Source: WGAB01 sp964406105
Lineage (GTDB): Bacteria; Hydrothermota; Hydrothermia; WGAB01
Direction: 5' to 3'
NCBI GenBank assembly: GCA_964406105.1
Contig: CAYOQK010000067.1
Coordinates: 1-24,260 of the forward strand
DNA length: 24,260 nucleotides
The notes beneath the pieces were generated by a model that was given only the letters and a program-made list of their open reading frames with translations, was not told the DNA's origin and did not search any database. Positions 8,757 through 14,919 of the stretch are shown here, piece after piece. The first letter of the stretch is position 1. Every line of letters begins with the position of its first letter. The position numbers were made by a program, and so were the translations under genes.

Positions 8757-10559
8757 GTGCCCTACCTCCGCATTGCCTATATAGACGGCTGGAGGGCCTG
8801 GCAGGCCTTTCGCGCCGGTGCTCTGTGGGTATTGAAACACCGGCAGGAACTGGACCGTATCAACGTGTTTCCCGTGGCCGACCGGGACACGGGCACCAAC
8901 CTGGCCCTTACCCTGGGGCGCGTGCTGCGAACCTTGGAAAGAAAACGCTCCCGGGATCTCCGCCAGGTGTTGCGGTGGATCAGCGAAGGCCTTGTTACCG
9001 AGGCCCGGGGCAACTCTGGCGTGATCTTCAGCCAGTTCTTTGCCGGGCTGGCCGAAGCCGTGGGGTACCGGGGCCGAGTGCGCGCCCGCACCCTGGCCCA
9101 GGCACTGCAGATCGCCGTCCAACGAACCTACCAAGGACTGGAACACCCCCGAGAAGGCACAGTGCTCACGGTGATGCGCGAGGCCGCAGATGCCGCCCAA
9201 CAGAGCGCTGTCCGCTCTTCCGATCTGGTGGATCTGCTGGAGGCTGCCCTGCGTGCGGCCCAAAGAGCCCTGCAGGGCACCACCCAACTCCTGGATCCGC
9301 TAAAGCAAGCCGGGGTCGTGGACGCCGGGGGATTGGGATTCGTCCATTTCCTGGAAGGTATCCATCGGTTGGTCCACCTGGGGGCCGCGGCTCTGCCTCC
9401 CCTTCCAAACCTGCCCCACGACACCGAGGCCGATCTGGGCCACACCCCATCCCCCGAACCCCCTACCTATCGGTTTTGCACCGAGGCCGTACTGCAAACC
9501 CCCGAACCTGCCCAATGGCTAACCTCGCGGCTGCGGGACCTCCTGAAGCCCTTGGGGGATTCCTTGGTGCTCTCGGCCACCCAGCACCTGCTGCATCTGC
9601 ACATCCACACCAACCAGCCCGAGGAGGTGTACCGTTTGCTTCGGCAATACGGCACCCTGGTGCGGCGTAAGGCCCAGGACATGCGGGCCCAGGTGGCGGG
9701 GGAGCATCGGGTTCCCCTGGGTTTGGTGATGGACTCCACCGCCGATGTTCCCCTGCTGATGCAGCAGGAGTTGGGCATCCAGGTGGCGCCTCAGCAGATC
9801 CTGGTGGACGGACGCGCCCTCTTGGACCGCGTTGAGGTAACCCCGGAGCAGGTTCTGGCCTGGCTTCAACAGGGCAAACGGATCACCAGTTCCCAGGTGA
9901 GCCCCGCCGAAATGGAACACGCCATCCGACGTGCACTGGAGCGCGCGGATCAGGTGCTGGTGCTCACGGTGTCGTCTCGGCTTTCCGGTACGTATCAGAA
10001 TGCGGTGGCTGTGGCCCGACGCTTCCCAGGCCGGGTGTGGGTTTGGGACACCTGGTCCATCTCCCTGGGGATGACCCTGCAGGGCCTGATGGCCTTGGAT
10101 CTGGCCCAGCAAGGCCGGAGCCCAGAGGAGATCCTTCAGATCCTGGAAGAGGTCCGAGCCCAGGCCCTGCTCCTGTTCACCCTGCCCACACTCAAGTACC
10201 TGATGCGTAGCGGACGGATCTCACGGCTCCAGGGACGCCTGGGAATGCTGCTGGGTGTTCGGCTGGTGATGGCCCTGGAGGAGGGGCGGATTGTCAAGCG
10301 GGCCTCGGCCCTCTCAGAGGCCGGGATCCGGTCCCAAGTGAAGCGGATCCTGAAGGCTTCCTTGAAGCCGGATCAGCGTTATGACGTTGCCGTGGCCTGG
10401 AACACGGATCCCGAGATCCGGAAAGAAATGGAGCCCTTCCTGCGGGAACGGTACCGGGTTCGCCGCTTCTTGGCCACAGAGATTACCCCTGTCATCTCTT
10501 TACACACCGGGCCCGGGGCTTGGGGAGTGTTCGCTCTGCCGGTGCCCGAGGTCCTTTGA
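8757..10559 (+). CDS. FakA-FakB fusion: DAK2-type fatty acid kinase joined to a DegV fatty-acid-binding domain
   Basis: Residues 1-200 form a DhaL/DAK2 kinase domain. NVFPVADRDTGTN keeps the two Mg-ATP aspartates (D42, D44), and EARGNSGVIFSQ (82-93) is the second nucleotide motif. Residues about 235-312 match the FakA middle domain (CTEAVL, GDSLVL, LHLHIHTNQPEEV). From about 319 a complete DegV/FakB domain follows: MDSTAD (D326), ITSSQVSP (T377-S379), SSRLSGTY (from S406), SGRIS (R487) and SLHTGPGAWG (H583). These correspond to the fatty-acid head-group and phosphotransfer residues of FakB. In Firmicutes these are two proteins: FakB presents the fatty acid to FakA, giving acyl-phosphate for PlsX/PlsY. 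Here both lie on 600 residues. The GTG start follows the acd stop directly, with GGGAG 6 nt upstream. Domain identity is strong; the reaction is inferred. Confidence 0.9.
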   Translation: MPYLRIAYIDGWRAWQAFRAGALWVLKHRQELDRINVFPVADRDTGTNLALTLGRVLRTLERKRSRDLRQVLRWISEGLVTEARGNSGVIFSQFFAGLAEAVGYRGRVRARTLAQALQIAVQRTYQGLEHPREGTVLTVMREAADAAQQSAVRSSDLVDLLEAALRAAQRALQGTTQLLDPLKQAGVVDAGGLGFVHFLEGIHRLVHLGAAALPPLPNLPHDTEADLGHTPSPEPPTYRFCTEAVLQTPEPAQWLTSRLRDLLKPLGDSLVLSATQHLLHLHIHTNQPEEVYRLLRQYGTLVRRKAQDMRAQVAGEHRVPLGLVMDSTADVPLLMQQELGIQVAPQQILVDGRALLDRVEVTPEQVLAWLQQGKRITSSQVSPAEMEHAIRRALERADQVLVLTVSSRLSGTYQNAVAVARRFPGRVWVWDTWSISLGMTLQGLMALDLAQQGRSPEEILQILEEVRAQALLLFTLPTLKYLMRSGRISRLQGRLGMLLGVRLVMALEEGRIVKRASALSEAGIRSQVKRILKASLKPDQRYDVAVAWNTDPEIRKEMEPFLRERYRVRRFLATEITPVISLHTGPGAWGVFALPVPEVL

Positions 10560-10605
10560 TCCCGATCTGCGGTCAGGTATCCCGAAGGGGTTTTGGCTCC
10601 GCTGC

Positions 10606-10644
10606 AAATAAAAACCCCAGGGAGCGGGGACAGACTCCCTGGGG
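10606..10644 (-). terminator. Intrinsic terminator on the minus strand
   Basis: A perfect 10-bp stem (CCCCAGGGAG at 10615-10624 and CTCCCTGGGG at 10635-10644) has a 10-nt loop and, read on the minus strand, is followed by TTTTTATTT (10614-10606). On the plus strand no T-tract follows, only CAGGAGGGGG. It is therefore oriented for minus-strand transcription, although the protein genes on both sides are on the plus strand. Confidence 0.6.
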
Positions 10645-10672
10645 CAGGAGGGGGTGGTTGGATGGGGATGGT
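10606..10672 (-). ncRNA. Candidate small RNA, C-rich 5' half and terminator hairpin
   Basis: Predicted from signals alone. A promoter at 10707-10679 predicts a start near 10672, and an intrinsic terminator ends near 10606, giving about 67 nt. The 5' half is unstructured by eye and C-rich, containing CCACCCCCUCCUG, which resembles the anti-Shine-Dalgarno sequence and could pair with AGGAGG sites. It can also pair over 8 nt with CAGGAGGG at 10808-10815, upstream of ridA. I see no convincing reading frame in it. No known family is recognised, and the boundaries are inferred. Confidence 0.4.
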
Positions 10673-10678
10673 GCTGAA

Positions 10679-10707
10679 TTTTTACAGCCCACCCCCGGGG
10701 TTGTCAA
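10679..10707 (-). promoter_or_regulatory. Minus-strand sigma-70-type promoter: TTGACA, 17 bp, TAAAAA
   Basis: Read on the minus strand, a perfect -35 TTGACA (10707-10702) is followed by exactly 17 bp and TAAAAA (10684-10679), which matches 4 of 6 -10 positions. It points at the terminator hairpin about 35 bp further on. The -35 box sits at the centre of an inverted repeat (10687-10722). Confidence 0.45.
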
Positions 10708-10722
10708 GCCCCGGAAGTGGGC
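10687..10722. repeat. 36-bp inverted repeat centred on the -35 box
   Basis: The outer arms GCCCAC (10687-10692) and GTGGGC (10717-10722) and the inner arms CCGGGG (10695-10700) and CCCCGG (10709-10714) are separated by a 2x2 mismatch (CC opposite AA) and an 8-bp centre. The dyad axis at 10704.5 is also the midpoint of the minus-strand TTGACA. No T-tract follows on either strand, so it is not a terminator. A repressor operator is a reasonable guess. The rest of the 10560-10856 gap shows only the ridA leader, with a weak TATCCT at 10823-10828. Confidence 0.5.
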
Positions 10723-10856
10723 CGGGATCACCTGGGCGTTGGGGGCGTTTCCTGAACCGTGGAGGGGTTCGTGGTTTGCCGGTTTCCTTTGCAGGGTTTG
10801 GAAATCCCAGGAGGGCTCGCCGTATCCTTTTAAGACCCAACCCAAGGAGGAGAGCC

Positions 10857-11237
10857 ATGTGGAAAAAGGTGCAAACCCCCAAGGCCCCAAAAGCCATTGG
10901 GCCATACAGCCAGGCCATTGATACGGGCGACTTCGTGTTTCTCTCCGGCCAAATCGGCCTGGACCCCCAAACCGGCCAGTTGGTCAGCAACGACATAGAA
11001 GATCAAACCCGCCAGGTGATGAAAAACCTCAAGGCCGTGTTGGAAGAGGCTGGCCTGGACTTTCGCCATGTGGTCAAAACCACCATTTACCTTGTGGATC
11101 TGAAAGACTTTGTGAAGGTCAACGGGGTTTACCAGTCCTATCTGGAGGAACCCTACCCAGCCAGGGCCACGGTGCAGGTGGCGGCATTGCCGAAGGGGGC
11201 CCGGGTGGAGATTGAAATGATCGCTCAGCGGTGCTAA
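10857..11237 (+). CDS. ridA: RidA family reactive intermediate deaminase
   Basis: Small trimeric cytoplasmic enzyme that hydrolyses reactive enamine/imine intermediates from PLP enzymes such as threonine dehydratase. The 126 residues match the YjgF/YER057c/UK114 family throughout: AIGPYSQA near the N-terminus, VFLSGQIGLDPQTG, and PARATVQVAALPKGARVEIE near the C-terminus. R103 corresponds to the substrate-carboxylate arginine and E120 to the conserved glutamate of active RidA, so this is a catalytic-type member. AAGGAGG about 6-8 nt before the ATG fixes the start. It follows a 297-bp gap with a candidate antisense-strand sRNA and precedes thiI by 3 bp. The function of this particular copy is inferred from the family. 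Confidence 0.93.
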   Translation: MWKKVQTPKAPKAIGPYSQAIDTGDFVFLSGQIGLDPQTGQLVSNDIEDQTRQVMKNLKAVLEEAGLDFRHVVKTTIYLVDLKDFVKVNGVYQSYLEEPYPARATVQVAALPKGARVEIEMIAQRC

Positions 11238-11240
11238 CCG

Positions 11241-12695
11241 ATGAAGTCGGAGGACCGGAGCACCCTGTTGATCCGCTTGGGGGAGCTGACCCTCAAAAGC
11301 AAACGGGTTCGGCAAAGGTTCACCTTACAGTTGATCCAGAACCTAAGGGCAGCCTTAGACGCCGAGGGCATCTCCGACTATCGTGTACTCAATGAATGGA
11401 GCCGCCTGTTCGTAGAGGTACCAGAGGACCAAAGGGAACGGGCCCAAGAGGTGCTCCAACGGGTGTTCGGGATCGCGTCCCTTTCACCGGTGCAGGCCGT
11501 GTATTTCCGGAGTTTGAAGGATCTGGAGACCTTTGCAGAACAGGAGTACGCTCTGCTGGTGGACGGACGCCCCTTTGCCGTACGGGTGAAACGCGTTGGA
11601 CGACACCCCTTCCGATCCATAGACGTGGAACGCCTGGTAGGCGGCCGGTTGGCCCGGTACGGCACCGTGGACCTGGACCACCCTGAGGTGCTGGTGGAAA
11701 TTGAAATCCGAGAACACCAGGCCTTTTTCTTCGTGGAACGGATCCCAGGCCCCGGTGGCCTGCCCTTGGGCACCGAGGGTAAGGCCTTGGCTTTGGTGTC
11801 CGGGGGGTTTGATTCCGCGGTGGCCGCCTGGCTCATGATGAAACGCGGGGTGGCCCTGGACTTCGTGCTCTTTAACCTGGGTGGCCCCCTCCACCTCAAG
11901 GGAACGCTGGATGTGGTGCGTACCCTGTGCCGCCGGTGGTGCTATGGAATGGACCCCAAGTTCCATGAGGTGGATTTCCACGAAGTGGTGCAGGATCTGC
12001 ACGCCCACGTCAAAGAGAACTACTGGAACCTGATCCTGAAACGGCTGATGTACCGCGCGGCCGCTCGCTTGGCTCGCCAAATCGGGGTACCCGCAGTGGT
12101 CACCGGCGAGAGTATCGGCCAGGTGTCCTCCCAAACCTTCGTGAATCTCACCGTGCTGGAAGAAGCCGCCGAGGTGCCGGTCTTCCGTCCGCTGCTCACC
12201 TATGACAAGCAGGAGATCATTGATTTGGCTCGCAGGATTGGAACCTATGAGGTGAGCGCAGCGGTGGCAGAGTTTTGCCAACTGGTGGCTCGGCACCCCG
12301 TAACCCGGGCACAACCCCAACGGGTGCGTGAACTGGAACAACGGTTGAATCCGAACCTTTTGGCCCAAGCCGTGGATCAACGGCGGAGTTTCCGCCTGGA
12401 CGAGGCCCCTCGGGAACTGCTGGGAGACATAGAGGTGGAAACGGTGCCCGAAGGCGCCCAAATCCTGGACGTTCGCCATCGGCCCGATCCGCCTCTTCCC
12501 TCGGCTCGGTGGATCCCGGCCAATCGGATCAAGGAGGCCCTCAAGGCCCTGGATCCCTCCCTAACCTACGTGGTGGTGTGTGAAAGCGGGTACCGCAGCT
12601 TTGAGATCGCCCAAAGGCTTCGGCAAGAGGGTTTTCAGGCCTATTCCTTGAAAGGGGGAGTTCGGTGGCTCCTGAAGCCCACGTCGTCGGCGTAG
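11241..12695 (+). CDS. thiI: tRNA 4-thiouridine synthetase with rhodanese domain
   Basis: Uses ATP and a persulfide to convert U8 of tRNA to 4-thiouridine; in some bacteria it also supplies sulfur for the thiamine thiazole. The 484 residues hold the full Escherichia-type layout: a ferredoxin-like/THUMP region (about 1-165), the PP-loop SGGFDS (187-192), and a C-terminal rhodanese domain (about 395-484). The two redox cysteines are present: C346 in EFCQLVARHP, equivalent to E. coli C344, and C447 in the rhodanese loop CESGYRS, equivalent to C456. The persulfide-disulfide cycle is therefore probably complete in one protein, whereas many Firmicutes and archaea lack the rhodanese part. No clear Shine-Dalgarno is visible, so translation probably couples to ridA, 3 bp upstream. 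The 3' end overlaps the next gene by 31 bp. Confidence 0.96.
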   Translation: MKSEDRSTLLIRLGELTLKSKRVRQRFTLQLIQNLRAALDAEGISDYRVLNEWSRLFVEVPEDQRERAQEVLQRVFGIASLSPVQAVYFRSLKDLETFAEQEYALLVDGRPFAVRVKRVGRHPFRSIDVERLVGGRLARYGTVDLDHPEVLVEIEIREHQAFFFVERIPGPGGLPLGTEGKALALVSGGFDSAVAAWLMMKRGVALDFVLFNLGGPLHLKGTLDVVRTLCRRWCYGMDPKFHEVDFHEVVQDLHAHVKENYWNLILKRLMYRAAARLARQIGVPAVVTGESIGQVSSQTFVNLTVLEEAAEVPVFRPLLTYDKQEIIDLARRIGTYEVSAAVAEFCQLVARHPVTRAQPQRVRELEQRLNPNLLAQAVDQRRSFRLDEAPRELLGDIEVETVPEGAQILDVRHRPDPPLPSARWIPANRIKEALKALDPSLTYVVVCESGYRSFEIAQRLRQEGFQAYSLKGGVRWLLKPTSSA

Positions 12696-13570
12696 ATGCT
12701 GGGGGCAGCAAAACCGAATGGCGATGGCTCTCTCCCCACGGCCTTACCCTGGCCACCGGGCGCTTGGAGGGCTTTAACCTCCAAACCACTCCGTTGAACC
12801 CCTGGGCCCAAGCCCTTCGCCAGGCCATCAGGAGCCTGCAACAAAGCCACAGGTTGCCAGAGCCCGCGCTGGTGGCCGTGGGAGCCGCTGGAGTGTACAC
12901 GCCGGAGGAACGGCAGCGGGTTCGCCAGGCTCTTCAACGGATCCTGGAGGTGCCCGTGGTGGTGCTGTCGGATGTGGAAATTGCCCATTATGCCGCCTAT
13001 GGACCCCAGCCGGGCATTCTGCTTGTTGCGGGGACCGGCGCCATCGCTTGGGCCCGCACAGACCAAGGGGGTGAGGTGCGGGCTGGCGGGTATGGACTGC
13101 TGTTGGACGATGAGGGATCCGGCGCCTGGATTGCCCTGAAGGCTCTGCAAGCTGCCCTCCGCGCGTACGAGGGCCGGGGCCCAGAAACCCGGCTGGTGGA
13201 TCTCTGGCTTCGGGATCGTTCCCCCCGCGAGGTCGCCTTGGAATACGCCAAGGCACCGCCGGGCACCTTGGCCCGCTGGTTCCCCCAGGTGGTGGCCTTG
13301 GCCCAGGAGGATCCTGTGGCCCGCAGGATCGTGGATGACGCCATAGAGGCCCTGCTGGCCCTGGTCCACAGTGTGGCCCGACGATTTGCTCGGCCTCCCC
13401 GTGCCTTTGTGTATACCGGGGGCCTGTTCCGCCATTCCACCTTCCTCGGATGGTTCCAGGAGCAGGCACAGCGACAAGGGTGGCACCCCTTACCCCTGGA
13501 ACACCCACCCTCCTGGGGAGCCGCGCGATACGCCCAGGACCGCCTCCGATCCTCGCCGCAAAACCTCTAA
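12665..13570 (+). CDS. BadF/BadG/BcrA/BcrD-type ATPase, probable N-acetylglucosamine kinase
   Basis: ASKHA-fold sugar kinase family. The N-terminal phosphate-1 loop GVDAGGSKTEWRW (D11 in DAGGSKT), the acidic segment VVVLSDVEIAHYAA and the phosphate-2 loop LLVAGTGAIAW are in the expected order, followed by a C-terminal FVYTGGLF adenosine motif. The 301 residues match N-acetylglucosamine kinases of this family. The substrate cannot be read from sequence; GlcNAc, MurNAc or glucosamine are possible, consistent with cell-wall recycling. The GTG start at 12665 follows GGGGGAG by 4-5 nt and lies within the thiI coding region in another frame (31-bp overlap). The stop lies 7 bp upstream of the next promoter. 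Confidence 0.85.
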   Translation: MAPEAHVVGVDAGGSKTEWRWLSPHGLTLATGRLEGFNLQTTPLNPWAQALRQAIRSLQQSHRLPEPALVAVGAAGVYTPEERQRVRQALQRILEVPVVVLSDVEIAHYAAYGPQPGILLVAGTGAIAWARTDQGGEVRAGGYGLLLDDEGSGAWIALKALQAALRAYEGRGPETRLVDLWLRDRSPREVALEYAKAPPGTLARWFPQVVALAQEDPVARRIVDDAIEALLALVHSVARRFARPPRAFVYTGGLFRHSTFLGWFQEQAQRQGWHPLPLEHPPSWGAARYAQDRLRSSPQNL

Positions 13571-13577
13571 AAACCCG

Positions 13578-13583
13578 TATAAT
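13578..13583 (+). promoter_or_regulatory. -10 box TATAAT for the zinc-ribbon/rnhA/rpoZ/coaBC/udg operon
   Basis: A perfect TATAAT lies between the kinase stop (13570) and the ATG at 13594, with 10 nt between box and ATG and no Shine-Dalgarno. No clear -35 is visible; it would fall inside the end of the kinase gene. The placement repeats that of addB and lipB. Confidence 0.55.
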
Positions 13584-13593
13584 TTCCCATCAA

Positions 13594-14298
13594 ATGAAAC
13601 GCGAATACCGTTCCCTCCTTGAACTCCAGGATCTTGATCTTGAGTTAGACCGCCTGAAACGGCGGAAACAGGAGATCCCCCAAGAGATCCAGCAACTCAA
13701 ACAAAAGGTGGAAGCCCTCCAACAGGAAAAGGCTCACCTGGTAGAGTCCCTTAGGGAAAAGAAGCTCCTCATCCGAAAACTGGAAAAGGAAACCATGGCC
13801 GCCGAAGAGCTCCTGCAGAAGCACCAGAGCGATCTGCTGAAACTCAAAGACAACAAAGAATACCAGGCCAAACTCCACGAAATTGACCTGCAAAAGCAGA
13901 AGATCCGCAGCCTGGAGGATCAAACCCTGGAAGTGATGGAAGAGGTGGAACTCCTGGAGCAGGAACTTCCTCAAAAGCAACGTCATTTGGAGCAAAAGAT
14001 CCAGGATCTCCTCAAGAAAATGGAAGAACTGGAAAAAGAACTGCAGGGACTGGGGGATCGGTTTCTGGAACTCACCTCCCGGAGAGAGGCATACCGCACC
14101 CGGGTGCCCGCCCCCCTCCTCAAGCAGTACGAAAGGCTTCGGCAGATTGTGGGAGGCCGGGTGGTGGTCCCCGTGCGGAATCACACCTGCACCGGCTGCA
14201 ACGCCGAGCTACCCGTGCAGTTGGTGATCAACCTCAAGGTTTCCCAAGAGTTGGGCCACTGTGAGAACTGCGGGCGATTTATTTACGTTGAAGACTAA
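13594..14298 (+). CDS. Coiled-coil protein with C4-type zinc ribbon (COG1579-like)
   Basis: A 234-residue protein. Residues about 8-160 form a nearly continuous coiled coil rich in E, K, L and Q. The C-terminus is a four-cysteine zinc ribbon: CTGC (C199, C202) and CENC (C223, C226), with PVQLVINLK between them. This layout matches the widespread bacterial C4 zinc-ribbon family (Chlamydia CT398-like), proposed to act as a scaffold or nucleic-acid-associated factor; its biochemical role is not settled. The ATG follows a TATAAT box by 10 nt and has no Shine-Dalgarno. The open frame extends upstream into the kinase gene, but only this ATG fits both the promoter and the normal N-terminus (YRSLLELQDLDLELDRL). 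It leads an operon of nucleic-acid and cofactor genes, and RNase HI overlaps its end. Confidence 0.88.
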   Translation: MKREYRSLLELQDLDLELDRLKRRKQEIPQEIQQLKQKVEALQQEKAHLVESLREKKLLIRKLEKETMAAEELLQKHQSDLLKLKDNKEYQAKLHEIDLQKQKIRSLEDQTLEVMEEVELLEQELPQKQRHLEQKIQDLLKKMEELEKELQGLGDRFLELTSRREAYRTRVPAPLLKQYERLRQIVGGRVVVPVRNHTCTGCNAELPVQLVINLKVSQELGHCENCGRFIYVED

Positions 14299-14704
14299 GG
14301 GGCCGCTGAAGATCTTTATTGACGGCGCCTCCAGCGGTAACCCCGGCCCGGCAGGGGCCGGCATCGTGATCCTGGATGCCCAAAACCGCCTGGTCCTCCA
14401 AGAGGCCGTTCCCCTGGGGAAGGCCACCAATAACCAGGCCGAGTATCTGGCTTTGCTGTTGGCCCTCCGCCACTTGGTGGCCCTGGGGAACCCCAAAGCC
14501 GTGGTCTATACCGATTCCGAACTCCTGTATAATCAGTTGACTGGCCGGTACCGCGTGCGGGCGGATCATCTGCGCTCCCTGCATCTTTTGGCCCGAGCAT
14601 ACCTGCAAACCCTGAAGGTACCGGTGGAATGGGTGGCCAGGGAGCGGAATCAACAGGCCGATCGCTTGGCCCGGAAGGCCGTGCAACAGCAGAGGAGGTC
14701 GTGA
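14288..14704 (+). CDS. rnhA: Ribonuclease HI family protein
   Basis: Endonuclease cleaving RNA in RNA-DNA hybrids. The four acidic active-site residues are visible in FIDGASSGNPGPAG (first Asp), NNQAEYLAL (Glu), YTDSELL (Asp) and QQADRLARKA (Asp). It lacks the basic protrusion of E. coli RNase HI and resembles the shorter Bacillus/archaeal-type RNase HI proteins that often sit beside the zinc-ribbon gene. The start is uncertain: TTG at 14288 gives 138 residues and an 11-bp overlap with the upstream gene; GTG at 14261 gives 147 residues; neither has a good Shine-Dalgarno. The core begins at KIFIDG, so both include the complete domain. rpoZ follows after 3 bp. Confidence 0.9.
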   Translation: MKTKGPLKIFIDGASSGNPGPAGAGIVILDAQNRLVLQEAVPLGKATNNQAEYLALLLALRHLVALGNPKAVVYTDSELLYNQLTGRYRVRADHLRSLHLLARAYLQTLKVPVEWVARERNQQADRLARKAVQQQRRS

Positions 14705-14707
14705 TCT

Positions 14708-14914
14708 ATGGAACGCTTCACCGTGGAACAGTTGTGGAAACGCACACCAAATAAATACGAGGCCATCGTGGTGGCCGCTTTGGAGGCCCGACGACTGGCC
14801 CGGTGGGCCCGGGAACACGGGTTTAAACTGGAAGAAAAACCCACCATCATCGCCCTGCGGAACTTCGTGGAGGGCAAGGTAGAGTACGAGTTCGCTGAGG
14901 AAGAAGAACTCTAA
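14708..14914 (+). CDS. rpoZ: DNA-directed RNA polymerase subunit omega
   Basis: Small subunit that helps the beta' subunit fold and stabilises core RNA polymerase. The 68 residues contain the conserved NKYEAIVVAALEARRLA segment (about residues 15-31), followed by the KPTIIALRNFVEGKVEYE region and an acidic tail. GAGGAGG lies about 7 nt before the ATG. Its place just upstream of coaBC is a common bacterial arrangement (gmk-rpoZ-coaBC), but here gmk is replaced by the zinc-ribbon and RNase HI genes. Confidence 0.93.
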   Translation: MERFTVEQLWKRTPNKYEAIVVAALEARRLARWAREHGFKLEEKPTIIALRNFVEGKVEYEFAEEEEL

Positions 14915-14919
14915 TCCCC

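Noticed and set aside
7623..9287. Antisense open frame of 554 codons opposite acd and the FakA domain
   Set aside because: Histidine- and glycine-rich translation without recognisable domains. The plus-strand proteins have complete catalytic motifs, so this is a shadow.
10606..10644. The hairpin as terminator of the plus-strand lipB-acd-fakAB operon
   Set aside because: No T-tract follows on the plus strand; the T-rich tract is on the other side, which fits minus-strand termination.
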